Source: Legionella cherrii
GTDB lineage: Bacteria > Pseudomonadota > Gammaproteobacteria > Legionellales > Legionellaceae
DNA: 64,000 nt
Reading direction: 5' to 3'
Assembly: GCF_900635815.1 (NCBI RefSeq)
Contig: NZ_LR134173.1
Span: forward strand, 657,501-721,500
The position numbers were made by a program, and so were the translations under genes. The notes below the pieces were generated by a model. That model worked only from the letters and a program-made list of their open reading frames with translations. It was not told where the DNA came from and searched no databases. Every line of letters starts with the position of its first letter. Within the stretch, counting starts at the first letter, position 1. Positions 7,540 to 15,362 of the stretch are shown here, piece after piece.

Positions 7540-8772
7540 ATGATCAATTTTTATGAGAACAATGATATGAGAACAGAGCAAACCGCACTCGCACAGGTTG
7601 CAAGTGAATGGTATAACTTAAGAAAGTTGATTAATAGAAGTCAAGAGAAGAGTTTTTTTAAAAGTGGCGGTAGCTTAACAGCTGTTGATCACTTTTTTAA
7701 TCTGATAGCACTTGATCGCCAGCCAATGACTATTGGCGAATTGGCTGAAGCGTTGCAAGCTTTAGAACATTTAACTATTACTAATGCAGCTTCTAAAAAA
7801 GTTTCTTTTGCGCACTGGTTAGATAAAAATCGCTATCGGACTTCTCAAAACATTGGTATTGAACAGAAGAAAGTGGATGAACGCCCCTCGGATAAAAAAG
7901 ATGTTCAATGTTCAATACCAGAAAACTCTGCTTTATTTCGTTTACTTCTCAAAACCCATGATGTCTTAATCAGTTATCATGAATTGGCCAATTTTCATGC
8001 GCAAGGTGAAATTCCCTGCAGCGAAATTACTTATAGCCAAAGTGATCTCAAAGAGTCACAAGCTATTTATGATATAGAAACATCTACTCAAGAAGAGGAA
8101 ACGAGCGATAAGTATACGGTTATTAAAGATCTTGTCCGAAAAGGAGTAACAATGGATGGTGCTACGATTATTCCGGGGAATGTGGATGATCATAACGACA
8201 GAATAATTCTAGAAGCCATACAAAATTTTGCTGGAGATAAAATTGATACACCTCATTCAAGAGCGAATAAACTTTATCATTTTGGTGGTCAATTTTTACA
8301 TGGCAGTCTCTTGCGAGAATTTACTAATACAACCAAGTTGACTGAGGGTAATATTCAAGGCTTGGAACGTGGACGAACTACTGGACACATTAATTGGTCT
8401 AAAGACAGTAACGGTACGCTCTATGCAACCGTTGATTTGAAAATTCTCTCGTGTTCTTATGCGGATCCTAGTGACACAAATAGTCCTCAACGAATTTTTG
8501 CGATGGCTAGTGATGGTATTTCTTTGATAGAGCTTAATGACAATGAACTGGCGAAAACCATGGAGCAATGTCGTAGGGAAGTTACAGGCGAAACAGAAAA
8601 CAATATAGTTCCGATCGCCGAAATAAAAGCAAAAATCGAGATGGTGAAAAATGAGACCGGGACCGGTTATATGTTTAAGGTTAGCGAGTTCACTACCAAG
8701 TATAATACACCGCAATTAGTCTCTACCAAGGCACCTGAACCTATGGAAAACCTCCTTTACAAAACAATGTAA
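7540..8772 (+). CDS. Unknown 410-residue protein, possible effector
   Basis: A soluble protein without recognised domains. The N-terminal half is helical (ASEWYNLRKLINRSQEKSFF, TIGELAEALQALEHL). The C-terminal half looks beta-rich, with a conspicuous HFGGQFLHGSLLREFTNT segment and alternating hydrophobic strands such as TLYATVDLKILSC. There is no signal peptide or membrane segment. An in-frame ATG ten codons in (7567) is an alternative start; neither has a strong ribosome binding site. It is isolated between AT-rich spacers and followed by a run of REP-derived repeats. The absence of any known housekeeping match and the neighbourhood suggest a species-specific, perhaps secreted, protein. Confidence 0.55.
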   Translation: MINFYENNDMRTEQTALAQVASEWYNLRKLINRSQEKSFFKSGGSLTAVDHFFNLIALDRQPMTIGELAEALQALEHLTITNAASKKVSFAHWLDKNRYRTSQNIGIEQKKVDERPSDKKDVQCSIPENSALFRLLLKTHDVLISYHELANFHAQGEIPCSEITYSQSDLKESQAIYDIETSTQEEETSDKYTVIKDLVRKGVTMDGATIIPGNVDDHNDRIILEAIQNFAGDKIDTPHSRANKLYHFGGQFLHGSLLREFTNTTKLTEGNIQGLERGRTTGHINWSKDSNGTLYATVDLKILSCSYADPSDTNSPQRIFAMASDGISLIELNDNELAKTMEQCRREVTGETENNIVPIAEIKAKIEMVKNETGTGYMFKVSEFTTKYNTPQLVSTKAPEPMENLLYKTM

Positions 8773-8850
8773 TCGTATTTTCCCATTTCTATGATGAACA
8801 TAATTCATGGAACTATAGTGTGTGCATAGCTTAGCTATGAATCTCAGTAT

Positions 8851-9000
8851 CTCAGGGTCAGGCCTTGAATTGTGAATTGTACCCAGTATCTCAGCAGTAT
8901 CTCAGGGTCAGGCCTTGAATTGTGAATTGTACCCAGTATCTCAGCAGTATCTCAGGGTCAGGCCTTGAATTGTGAATTGTACCGGTTTTTATTGGCAAGT
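8851..9000 (+). repeat. Three tandem 50-bp units built from half a REP-like element
   Basis: CTCAGGGTCAGGCCTTGAAT recurs at 8851, 8901 and 8951, exactly 50 bases apart, with near-identical filler GTACCCAGTATCTCAGCAG between units. Each unit is the left arm of the REP-like palindrome plus a spacer; only the last continues into the loop and right arm. This looks like tandem amplification of one arm, not a CRISPR array. Confidence 0.8.
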
Positions 9001-9032
9001 GGTTATAATTCAAAATTCAAGGCCTGACCCCA
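8954..9032 (+). repeat. REP-like palindrome, copy 3
   Basis: A full copy with arms GGGTCAGGCCTTGAATT and GGCCTGACCCC and a loop of GGTTTTTATTGGCAAGTGG, same orientation as copy 2. Its left arm is the third unit of the tandem array. It is also followed by CACAGGTG. Confidence 0.75.
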
Positions 9033-9234
9033 CAGGTGAGTGTTTCCTGTAAACCAAGTTGGCTATCAAGCTCCTTAGCATGAACCGATTGTGAGAAAAT
9101 ATCGGCTAAAAAATTTGAGATTAGTGATTGATGAAATATAAAATAGCACCAGAATGGATCATAATAATACAACGTGATTTGAACATGATTATCCGTTCTG
9201 GTATGATGCGCATTATTTTTCAAAAAAGTGAACA
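9033..9234. other. Intergenic region before the glycosyltransferase operon
   Basis: About 200 bases without a supported gene. A minus-strand open frame of 72 codons crosses it but has no ribosome binding site and a composition unlike neighbouring genes. It should contain the promoter of the GT4 operon; no clear box pair was assigned. Confidence 0.45.
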
Positions 9235-10401
9235 ATGCGCGTTATTACTGTGCTTGATAGTTATCCCCCTGATTTAAATGGGGGCGCATATTTCACTCAT
9301 CGTCTCGCCCTGCAGCTACAGCAACGGGGCCATGAAGTCCTGGTGATTTGCCCATCGCGAAGTGTGCGACAAGAGTATACAACCTATCAGGGAGTTCATT
9401 TATATCGCGTTCGTTCCTGGCCTGTGTGGATATATCGACAATTTCGCGTGTGTTGGCCCGTGTTCATTCGCAAAGGAATTGAACAGGCGATAAGGACCTT
9501 TCAGCCGGATGTTATTCACCTCCAGGGAAGATTTTTTTTAGGTAGCATCTGTTTTCGTCTTGGAAAAAAGCTGCAGATCCCAATGGTTGCGACGAATCAC
9601 TTTATGCCTGAAAATTTTTTCCACTATACGCATTTGCCTTCATCCCTTAAACCCTGGTTTGCGCGCCGATGCTGGCGCCCCATTTTAGACATGCTGCGGC
9701 AGGTTGATGCAGTAACAACGCCAACAAAAACCGCTGCAGCGTTACTGGGAACGTTGGATAACCGATTCCCTGTGCATGCTATTTCATGCGGTGTCAATCT
9801 TAATGTATTTCGTCCCCATCAAGAAGCAGGCCCGTTACGTCATCGCTTATGCCTGCCCAGCAAACCTATCTTATTATACTGTGGTCGTTTAGATCAGGAA
9901 AAAAATTTACCGATGGTGATAACCGCATTTGCAAAGGCACGAAACCACGTGGATGCTCATTTCGTATTAACAGGAACCGGGGCTTACGAGTCACACCTAA
10001 AGCAACACGTCACACAGTTAGGTATGACGCAGCATGTAACGTTTGCAGGTTATCTATCCGATGCAGAGTATCCTTTAATTTATGGGTTAGCGGATTGCTT
10101 TGTGATTGCGAGCACGGCAGAATTGCAAAGCATTGTCACACTCGAGGCAATTGCCTCTGGACTCCCTATTCTGGCAGCCAATGCCATGGCGTTACCAGAG
10201 CTGGTACAACCAGGTATCAATGGCTATCTTTTTGCAGAAAATGATGTGGAAGGTCTTTCGCAATTGCTGATGAACATGTTATCGAATCGAGCACAATGCC
10301 AGACCATGGGTCAGGCTAGCCGTAAACTTGCACTCCAACATGACATAGAGCATAGCCTCGAACAGTATGAAGCCTTGTATCGTCAAGTGAGCCGCTCATG
10401 A
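9235..10401 (+). CDS. GT4-family glycosyltransferase (GT-B fold), glycolipid synthase-like
   Basis: A 388-residue retaining glycosyltransferase. The N-terminal Rossmann domain starts MRVITVLDSYPPDLNGGAYFTHRLALQLQQRGHEV, the nucleotide-sugar acceptor loop type of GT4 enzymes. The C-terminal donor domain has LLYCGRLDQEKNL, VLTGTGAYE and the E-x7-E signature in AELQSIVTLEAIASGLP. The N-terminal pattern resembles the diacylglycerol glucosyltransferases. Its stop overlaps the ATG of the next gene by four bases (ATGA at 10398-10401), so the two are translationally coupled. The partner is an SMS-like membrane enzyme, which suggests that the acceptor is a membrane lipid; this is inference. It would act at the cytoplasmic face of the inner membrane. 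Confidence 0.85.
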   Translation: MRVITVLDSYPPDLNGGAYFTHRLALQLQQRGHEVLVICPSRSVRQEYTTYQGVHLYRVRSWPVWIYRQFRVCWPVFIRKGIEQAIRTFQPDVIHLQGRFFLGSICFRLGKKLQIPMVATNHFMPENFFHYTHLPSSLKPWFARRCWRPILDMLRQVDAVTTPTKTAAALLGTLDNRFPVHAISCGVNLNVFRPHQEAGPLRHRLCLPSKPILLYCGRLDQEKNLPMVITAFAKARNHVDAHFVLTGTGAYESHLKQHVTQLGMTQHVTFAGYLSDAEYPLIYGLADCFVIASTAELQSIVTLEAIASGLPILAANAMALPELVQPGINGYLFAENDVEGLSQLLMNMLSNRAQCQTMGQASRKLALQHDIEHSLEQYEALYRQVSRS

Positions 10402-11039
10402 GAAATGTCTTTCTGCAATATCGCACCTTATGCCAAGACCGTGATTACTTGTATTACTTAATGACCGGTGGGATATTATTGATTACTAGTTTTGTTGTCA
10501 TCCATTATGCCGGGTTATATGCTACACGGATGGCAGGATCCTCGGTATCTGATTTATTCCTGGATCACTTGCCTCTATGGGATGTGAATGTTTTACACAT
10601 CCATGCGGCACTTATTTTTTGGTTGGTTTTCGTTATCTATTTACTGATGCAACCACAATGGTTGCCGTTCGTGACTAAAACAGCCGCTGTTTTTATCTTG
10701 GTGCGCAGCGTCTTCATTTGCATGACGCATTTAGGACCACCTGAGAATTTATTAAGTATTCCTCCCCATTTGGCTTCTTATATCTTATTTGATGGAGATT
10801 TATTTTTTTCCGGGCACGTAGGCGGGCCTTGCTTGATGCTGATGATCTTTTGGCGGCACATGCTACTGCGTATCATTTGTTTATGCGCCACCGTATTCTT
10901 TTCATTAACCGTACTGCTTGGACATATCCATTATAGCATTGACGTATTTTCCGCCCCTTTTATTACGTTCGGTTTATATCAGTTTTGCTATCATCAATTC
11001 ACAACAGAACGATCATATTGTCAACAAGGAATACTTTAA
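10398..11039 (+). CDS. PAP2_C / sphingomyelin-synthase-like membrane protein
   Basis: A 213-residue polytopic protein with about six membrane segments. It shows both catalytic signatures of the sphingomyelin synthase/PAP2_C group: LFFSGHVGG (H140) and GHIHYSIDVFSAP (H178, D182). Together these form the His-His-Asp triad used to transfer a phospho-headgroup between lipids. The bacterial proteins of this group are mostly uncharacterised; sphingomyelin synthase, ceramide-phosphoethanolamine synthase and inositol-phosphorylceramide synthase are the eukaryotic relatives. Translation is coupled to the upstream glycosyltransferase, so both probably act on the same lipid. The substrate cannot be read from sequence. 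A simple lipid-phosphate phosphatase is the alternative. Confidence 0.75.
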   Translation: MRNVFLQYRTLCQDRDYLYYLMTGGILLITSFVVIHYAGLYATRMAGSSVSDLFLDHLPLWDVNVLHIHAALIFWLVFVIYLLMQPQWLPFVTKTAAVFILVRSVFICMTHLGPPENLLSIPPHLASYILFDGDLFFSGHVGGPCLMLMIFWRHMLLRIICLCATVFFSLTVLLGHIHYSIDVFSAPFITFGLYQFCYHQFTTERSYCQQGIL

Positions 11040-11102
11040 CTCTCCGTCCTTGACTGCACTGAAGGCGGTGCAACTGATTTAGATAAAGATTCGAGGTGAA
11101 AC

Positions 11103-11804
11103 TTATAGTTTTTTTCCTTCTTTATTTTCCTCATCAGGATTGAGTTTATCTATTTCTTGAATCTTTCCTTGTAGGTTGGACCGCCACATGCTGTTTTTTA
11201 TCAAGCGGTTGTGTCTTAGCTGGGTTTCTTCTTTTCGTTGCTCCCAATCGTGCTGCCAGTCCTTGCTTTCCCAAAAAGGGGAAACAGGCTTTAATTTGGT
11301 TGGATTAGACTGAGTATCAAGGCTTACAAATTTAACTGTATCCCGAGCAACTTGAGAAAATTCAGCGCCAAATTCCGTTGTGAGTTTATAGACCCTACGT
11401 AACTCGGTTAGAGTAACCCACTTTTCATAAGGGTCTTCTTCTCTTTTGGCAATTTGCCGTGGTTCACAACTTTCATCACTGTTACCAATAACAAAAATTA
11501 AAGGAACTATGGGTTTTCCTTCTTTTTTCCTTTTATAATTGTCAACGACTAAATCATTTAGAATTAGCTTATAAACACGGTACATCGAATAGGGAATATT
11601 ATTGTGCAGCTCTTTGTGCTTCAAATCGTAATCGTCATAATTAAAGGCTTTGATTTTATTATTTGCATTGATGCCTTTATAGACTTCTTCGTAGTCATAT
11701 TTGCTAAAGCCAAATACCACTACTTCGCTACTCTCGCCACACAGGGCATTTACGGACTCTTGATCAATTTTCATAATTAATGACACAAGACCAACATAGT
11801 ACAA
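11103..11804 (-). CDS. Unknown 233-residue charged protein
   Basis: A soluble protein with no recognised domain. The N-terminal half contains hydrophobic strands alternating with acidic loops (SSEVVVFGFSKYDYEEVYKG, VPLIFVIGNSDESCEPRQ), possibly a Rossmann-like fold. The C-terminal 60 residues are highly charged (WQHDWEQRKEETQLRHNRL) and end in NPDEENKEGKKL, a glutamate-rich tail of the kind seen in Dot/Icm substrates. An internal ATG at 11774 (MKIDQESVN) is a plausible alternative start; neither candidate has a clear ribosome binding site. It is convergent with the PAP2_C gene. Function unknown. Confidence 0.55.
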   Translation of the reverse strand: MYYVGLVSLIMKIDQESVNALCGESSEVVVFGFSKYDYEEVYKGINANNKIKAFNYDDYDLKHKELHNNIPYSMYRVYKLILNDLVVDNYKRKKEGKPIVPLIFVIGNSDESCEPRQIAKREEDPYEKWVTLTELRRVYKLTTEFGAEFSQVARDTVKFVSLDTQSNPTKLKPVSPFWESKDWQHDWEQRKEETQLRHNRLIKNSMWRSNLQGKIQEIDKLNPDEENKEGKKL

Positions 11805-12063
11805 TTATAGACCACTAATTCATACTTATTTTGCCAAGGCAACACGCATGGGTGGTTCTGTGCTTGCTTGCAGAGACATCGAAGAACATTGACTCCTCGT
11901 GATAAGAGAAGTGATGCCAGATTTAGTTTCGTTAAAAAAACGAGAATTGCTATTGCTCTTAGATTTTTTTAATCACAAACTGAATGCATTAATAGGAAGT
12001 CGGAAAAAAACTGATTCTTTTTAAGTACTAATACGATAAATTAAGTAATCCCCAAAATATTCT
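11805..12063. other. Intergenic region between divergent genes
   Basis: About 260 bases, AT-rich, with no supported gene. It must hold promoters for the unknown minus-strand gene and for the YihY-type gene; none was clear. Confidence 0.4.
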
Positions 12064-12960
12064 TTGAGTAAATCGCTCATGATCAAAGCCTTAGCGTGGA
12101 TAAAGGAAGTCTATACGAATTGGCAAGAAGATCGCGTAGCAAGTCTTGCCGCGGCCCTTGCCTATTATACCCTATTTTCCCTCGCCCCAATTTTATTAAT
12201 TAGTATTACGATTGTAGGCGCATTATTTGGGGAAGAGGTGGCTCGCAGCCAAATAGTGTCCCAAATCACAATTTTAGTAGGGGAAGATGTTGCTTTGGAA
12301 GTTCAAGGAATCATTAAAAATATGACCCTACCAACAACTTTCTTAAACGTACAAATCGTGAGTATTCTTATCTTATTATTCAGCGCTTCAGGAATTTTTA
12401 GTGAAGTGCAGGCCGGATTAAATATTATTTGGGGAGTTAAATCAAATCCCCATAAAAAGAGATTTGCTTTCATCAAAAGTAGATTTCTATCCTTTACCAT
12501 GGTGTTGATTTCAGCACTGTTACTGTTGATTTCTTTGGTAATAACTACCTTACTTGCTGCCTTAAGCAGTCGACTTCACTATTTTATAGGTATTAATATT
12601 TTTTCTGAATTAATAATCAGTTACTTTATTTCTTTTATAATCGCCACCCTAGTCTTTGCACTGATGTTTAAACACTTACCCGACGTCAAACTTCAATGGA
12701 ATAATGTGTGGGTAGGTGCCTTAAGTACCTCCTTACTCTTTATTTTAGGAAAAGTATTAATTGGTTTTTATATACATCACGCCCACATTGCTTCAATCTT
12801 TGGTGCGGCAGGTTCTTTAATAATCCTGCTCATTTGGGTTTATTATGCAGCGCAAATTTTCTTTATTGGCGCAGAAATAACCAAAATTTATTCTACTAAA
12901 AATAAAATTAAAATTACTCCGACGCGCAACGCGTTCCCCATAAAATCAACGGAGGGATAA
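12064..12960 (+). CDS. YihY/UPF0761 (BrkB-type) inner membrane protein
   Basis: A 298-residue polytopic membrane protein of the YihY/BrkB family (once annotated as ribonuclease BN, which is now known to be wrong). The family core is visible: an N-terminal DRVASLAAALAYYTLFSLAPILL helix, FSASGIFSEVQAGLNIIWGV, a central pair of long hydrophobic segments, and the C-terminal SIFGAAGSLIILLIWVYYAAQIFFIGAEITKIY. About six membrane helices are expected. The assigned start is a TTG at 12064; an ATG at 12079 is as likely, and no Shine-Dalgarno helps. Members of this family have been linked to resistance and transport, but the biochemical role is unsettled. Confidence 0.88.
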   Translation: MSKSLMIKALAWIKEVYTNWQEDRVASLAAALAYYTLFSLAPILLISITIVGALFGEEVARSQIVSQITILVGEDVALEVQGIIKNMTLPTTFLNVQIVSILILLFSASGIFSEVQAGLNIIWGVKSNPHKKRFAFIKSRFLSFTMVLISALLLLISLVITTLLAALSSRLHYFIGINIFSELIISYFISFIIATLVFALMFKHLPDVKLQWNNVWVGALSTSLLFILGKVLIGFYIHHAHIASIFGAAGSLIILLIWVYYAAQIFFIGAEITKIYSTKNKIKITPTRNAFPIKSTEG

Positions 12961-13438
12961 GCAGATATAATATTTAGTAAATAAGTGTATGATTTAACAA
13001 GAACTCTAAAAATTCCTAGTTGCAGAGACGGTGAAATCAAGCTTTTGGCGGCTCCCGCAGCTCATTAAATATACTTCTGCCTAGGGTAAAAAACACAGTT
13101 GACTTTTTTTGAACATTCTGGTTTACTCATTTTGACTCAACTTACTCAATGTTGAATCAAGAAGTAAAAAGGAAGGATACAATTGCTTAGAATAATGCTA
13201 TTGGAGAGCTAAACATCTTGTTGCATGTTCAAAAAAATTATCAATAAAAACAAAAATCAAGAGTGCTATTTGGATTATGGAAATTCAATCGGATACCACT
13301 CAAAGCTGTTGTGTGCTTATGGAATTTGACCTTACTTTATTCTAACTAGAAGTGAACTCTTAATAAAAACTGCGCCAGCGTGTTTTAAAAGCAGAACACC
13401 AAAAATAGAATATAAGTATTAGAAATTAAGGATAGAAA
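12961..13438. other. 478-base intergenic region
   Basis: No gene over about 40 codons is credible and no strong hairpin was seen. It contains several TTGACT/TTGACC hexamers (about 13100 and 13325) but no well-spaced -10 box was convincing. The last bases before the next gene, GAAATTAAGGAT, recur upstream of its paralog at 18958. Confidence 0.4.
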
Positions 13439-14527
13439 ATGATGGCGAGGTTTGCTCTATTTAGACCCACATCTTCGAAAGCTCCCTCTGCAATTCGAGA
13501 TGTATATGCCGCTCATAAACCCCATATCCTCACCGGCTCTTATACCGGTAGTAGATGGCGTCATAGAAGCATGGGAAAAACATTGGATAGCATCGAGGAT
13601 TCCAATAAACTCCAGGAACTCCACAAACAGGCTCAATTCAATTTAGCTCAATGGGCACGAAATAAATTAGCGCCACCCAAATCGGTTGAAGTAATCCATA
13701 AAGATTGGGGGCTGGCAACACTTGAAGCCACCAAGAAGCATGGTAACCCGTATTCTGTACTCAATATGGCCAATCCAGTATTCCCAGGGGGAGCTTCCCT
13801 GGAAGGCGGAAGTGCCCAAGAAGAAAATATGTGGCATCGAAGCACCTGTGCTCAATCCTTACTGGATAAAATAATATACGTCGATAAAGACACGATGACC
13901 TTTCGCTACCATGAGACCGCAAGCAAATTGTTAGAAGCCAAGATTAAAATGACTGCGGAAGAACGTGCAGTCTTAAAAAAACTGGCAGGGGAAACAGATT
14001 CCTCAGGACATAAAGTACTCTTTAGCCGAATCCCTAGGATATGTTTCAGGGGGCCAGAAATAACTCTTCCTACTGATTCGAGTGATTTTACATCAGCAAC
14101 TCGGGTTGCAGACAGCGACCTGAGTTATTCTTTTCTTCAGCCATCAGAGATCTTCCCATTTTTCGAATTAAGATCAGCCGCCCCTGAATTTGCCATCGAA
14201 CCCCACGCGCTAACGCAAGAAGCCCGGGCACAATATGCAGCGGATTTGCGAAGACGCATCGCAGCCCAATTAGATACATTAATTATTGAAGGACAACCCA
14301 ATGCAATTTTGGGTGCTTGGGGTTGTGGCGCATTTAAAAATGACCCTTCTATGGTGGCAAAGATTTATGGGGAAGAAATTGAAAAACGTGCCCATTTCTT
14401 CAACCATATTGTATTCCCTATAATTAACACGGGGTCGCATAATAATTTTGCCATATTTGAGCAACATCTAAATGGCATGAAACTTGGAGAGACTCATTCT
14501 GCTGTATCGACTTTGAAATTAGACTAA
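13439..14527 (+). CDS. Microbial-type PARG (TIGR02452/DUF2263-like) ADP-ribose glycohydrolase, paralog 1
   Basis: A 362-residue protein with the fingerprints of microbial poly(ADP-ribose) glycohydrolase domains. These are the PGG...QEE loop in NMANPVFPGGASLEGGSAQEE (N109, N112, G117-G118, catalytic-type Q127-E128-E129), the following NMWHRSTCAQSLL, and the C-terminal macrodomain strand-turn ILGAWGCGAFKNDPSMVAKIYGEEI. Such enzymes hydrolyse the ribosyl bond of ADP-ribose modifications. Residues 1-95 are a family-specific extension containing GSRWRHRSMGKTL. AAGGA precedes tandem ATGs at 13439. A paralog at 18958-20034 is strikingly similar along its whole length. There is no signal peptide, and Legionella secretes ADP-ribose hydrolases (for example MavL), so secretion is plausible but not shown. 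The domain call is firm; the substrate is unknown. Confidence 0.8.
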   Translation: MMARFALFRPTSSKAPSAIRDVYAAHKPHILTGSYTGSRWRHRSMGKTLDSIEDSNKLQELHKQAQFNLAQWARNKLAPPKSVEVIHKDWGLATLEATKKHGNPYSVLNMANPVFPGGASLEGGSAQEENMWHRSTCAQSLLDKIIYVDKDTMTFRYHETASKLLEAKIKMTAEERAVLKKLAGETDSSGHKVLFSRIPRICFRGPEITLPTDSSDFTSATRVADSDLSYSFLQPSEIFPFFELRSAAPEFAIEPHALTQEARAQYAADLRRRIAAQLDTLIIEGQPNAILGAWGCGAFKNDPSMVAKIYGEEIEKRAHFFNHIVFPIINTGSHNNFAIFEQHLNGMKLGETHSAVSTLKLD

Positions 14528-14577
14528 ATACCAGGTGTATCGTTTCATAATCATCGATTCATGCATTGCTCCAGCTG

Positions 14578-14598
14578 AGCCCCAAAAAATTTGGGGCT
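14578..14598 (+). terminator. Hairpin downstream of PARG paralog 1
   Basis: AGCCCCAAA pairs perfectly with TTTGGGGCT across a three-base loop. No U-run follows, so intrinsic termination is uncertain; it may be only a stable 3' end. Confidence 0.45.
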
Positions 14599-14813
14599 GA
14601 ACCGGCTCAGCGTTCATGCTGGCTTATGGAGTAAATGCCCAACCCGCGACAGAGACTTATCCTAAACAAAAACGAAACCAAAAATAAAATAATTAGCCAA
14701 GATGCGCAGAATAACCCATAAGCGTCAAAATTTAATGATTTTGAAAAAAATAATTGCATTTTAATCAAGATTTATATTAACCTGATAGGGACTCATAGGA
14801 AAAGGAGATCACC

Positions 14814-15173
14814 ATGGGTAAAAAAGCCACAAATGTTCCGCATGTAAATGGAAATAATAAAAGAAAACAACCTGATGCTCATCAAAAATCACAACTTTTC
14901 TTTAATCAAAAACAAAGAGCACCATCATCAACCTTACAGAAAACTCAAACCCCACAAGAAGTACAACACCCCATTCAAGAGATAAGATTACAGACGACTA
15001 CTGACTTTTTATTAGTTGCAATTTTACAGGAATTAAAAGTGCAAAATATGATTGAACTTAGCAAATTAAAAGCGCAACAACAACAAGAGGAAGCGGAGAA
15101 ACAAGCTGCTGAAAAAATGGAAGAACAAGAGAGTACCCGGTTCGAAGAAATCCGAAATTCAATGTATGTTTGA
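14814..15173 (+). CDS. Unknown small protein with glutamate-rich C-terminus, possible effector
   Basis: A 119-residue hydrophilic protein with a convincing start: AAGGAGATCACC directly before the ATG. The N-terminal third is basic and Asn/Gln-rich (GKKATNVPHVNGNNKRKQ), with a short hydrophobic helix (TDFLLVAILQELK) in the middle. The last 40 residues form a coiled-coil-like, Glu/Gln-rich helix ending EEQESTRFEEIRNSMYV. Such E-block tails are typical of Dot/Icm translocation signals. It lies alone between PARG paralog 1 and the FAAL gene and is followed by its own terminator-like hairpin. No enzymatic feature is visible. Confidence 0.6.
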   Translation: MGKKATNVPHVNGNNKRKQPDAHQKSQLFFNQKQRAPSSTLQKTQTPQEVQHPIQEIRLQTTTDFLLVAILQELKVQNMIELSKLKAQQQQEEAEKQAAEKMEEQESTRFEEIRNSMYV

Positions 15174-15203
15174 TTTAAATCGCTTTGTTAACCCCCTATA
15201 AAT

Positions 15204-15229
15204 GTAGGCCAGTTTTAATCCTGGCCTAC
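15204..15229 (+). terminator. Terminator-like hairpin after the small E-rich gene
   Basis: GTAGGCCAG pairs with CTGGCCTAC around the loop TTTTAATC, 30 bases past the stop; a weak U-containing stretch follows. Confidence 0.55.
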
Positions 15230-15362
15230 GTCTATTCATAAAAAATAATTGTTCATTTCTTGAGCAATTTAAAAAAACGACTAAACTCATAAAATATGAG
15301 CAAACTAAGATACCGATACTTAGTATTGTAATTTTGTATTTGAAAACGATTTGGCTATTCGG

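Noticed and set aside
8851..9000. Regularly spaced repeats that could be read as a mini CRISPR array
   Set aside because: The filler between repeats is also identical, the repeats are half of a known palindrome in this window, and no cas gene is present.
9017..9235. 72-codon minus-strand frame before the glycosyltransferase
   Set aside because: Its end lies in the REP element, it has no Shine-Dalgarno and it occupies the region needed for the operon promoter.
12961..13438. Possible small RNA in the long gap before PARG paralog 1
   Set aside because: No strong promoter plus terminator pair could be found on either strand.
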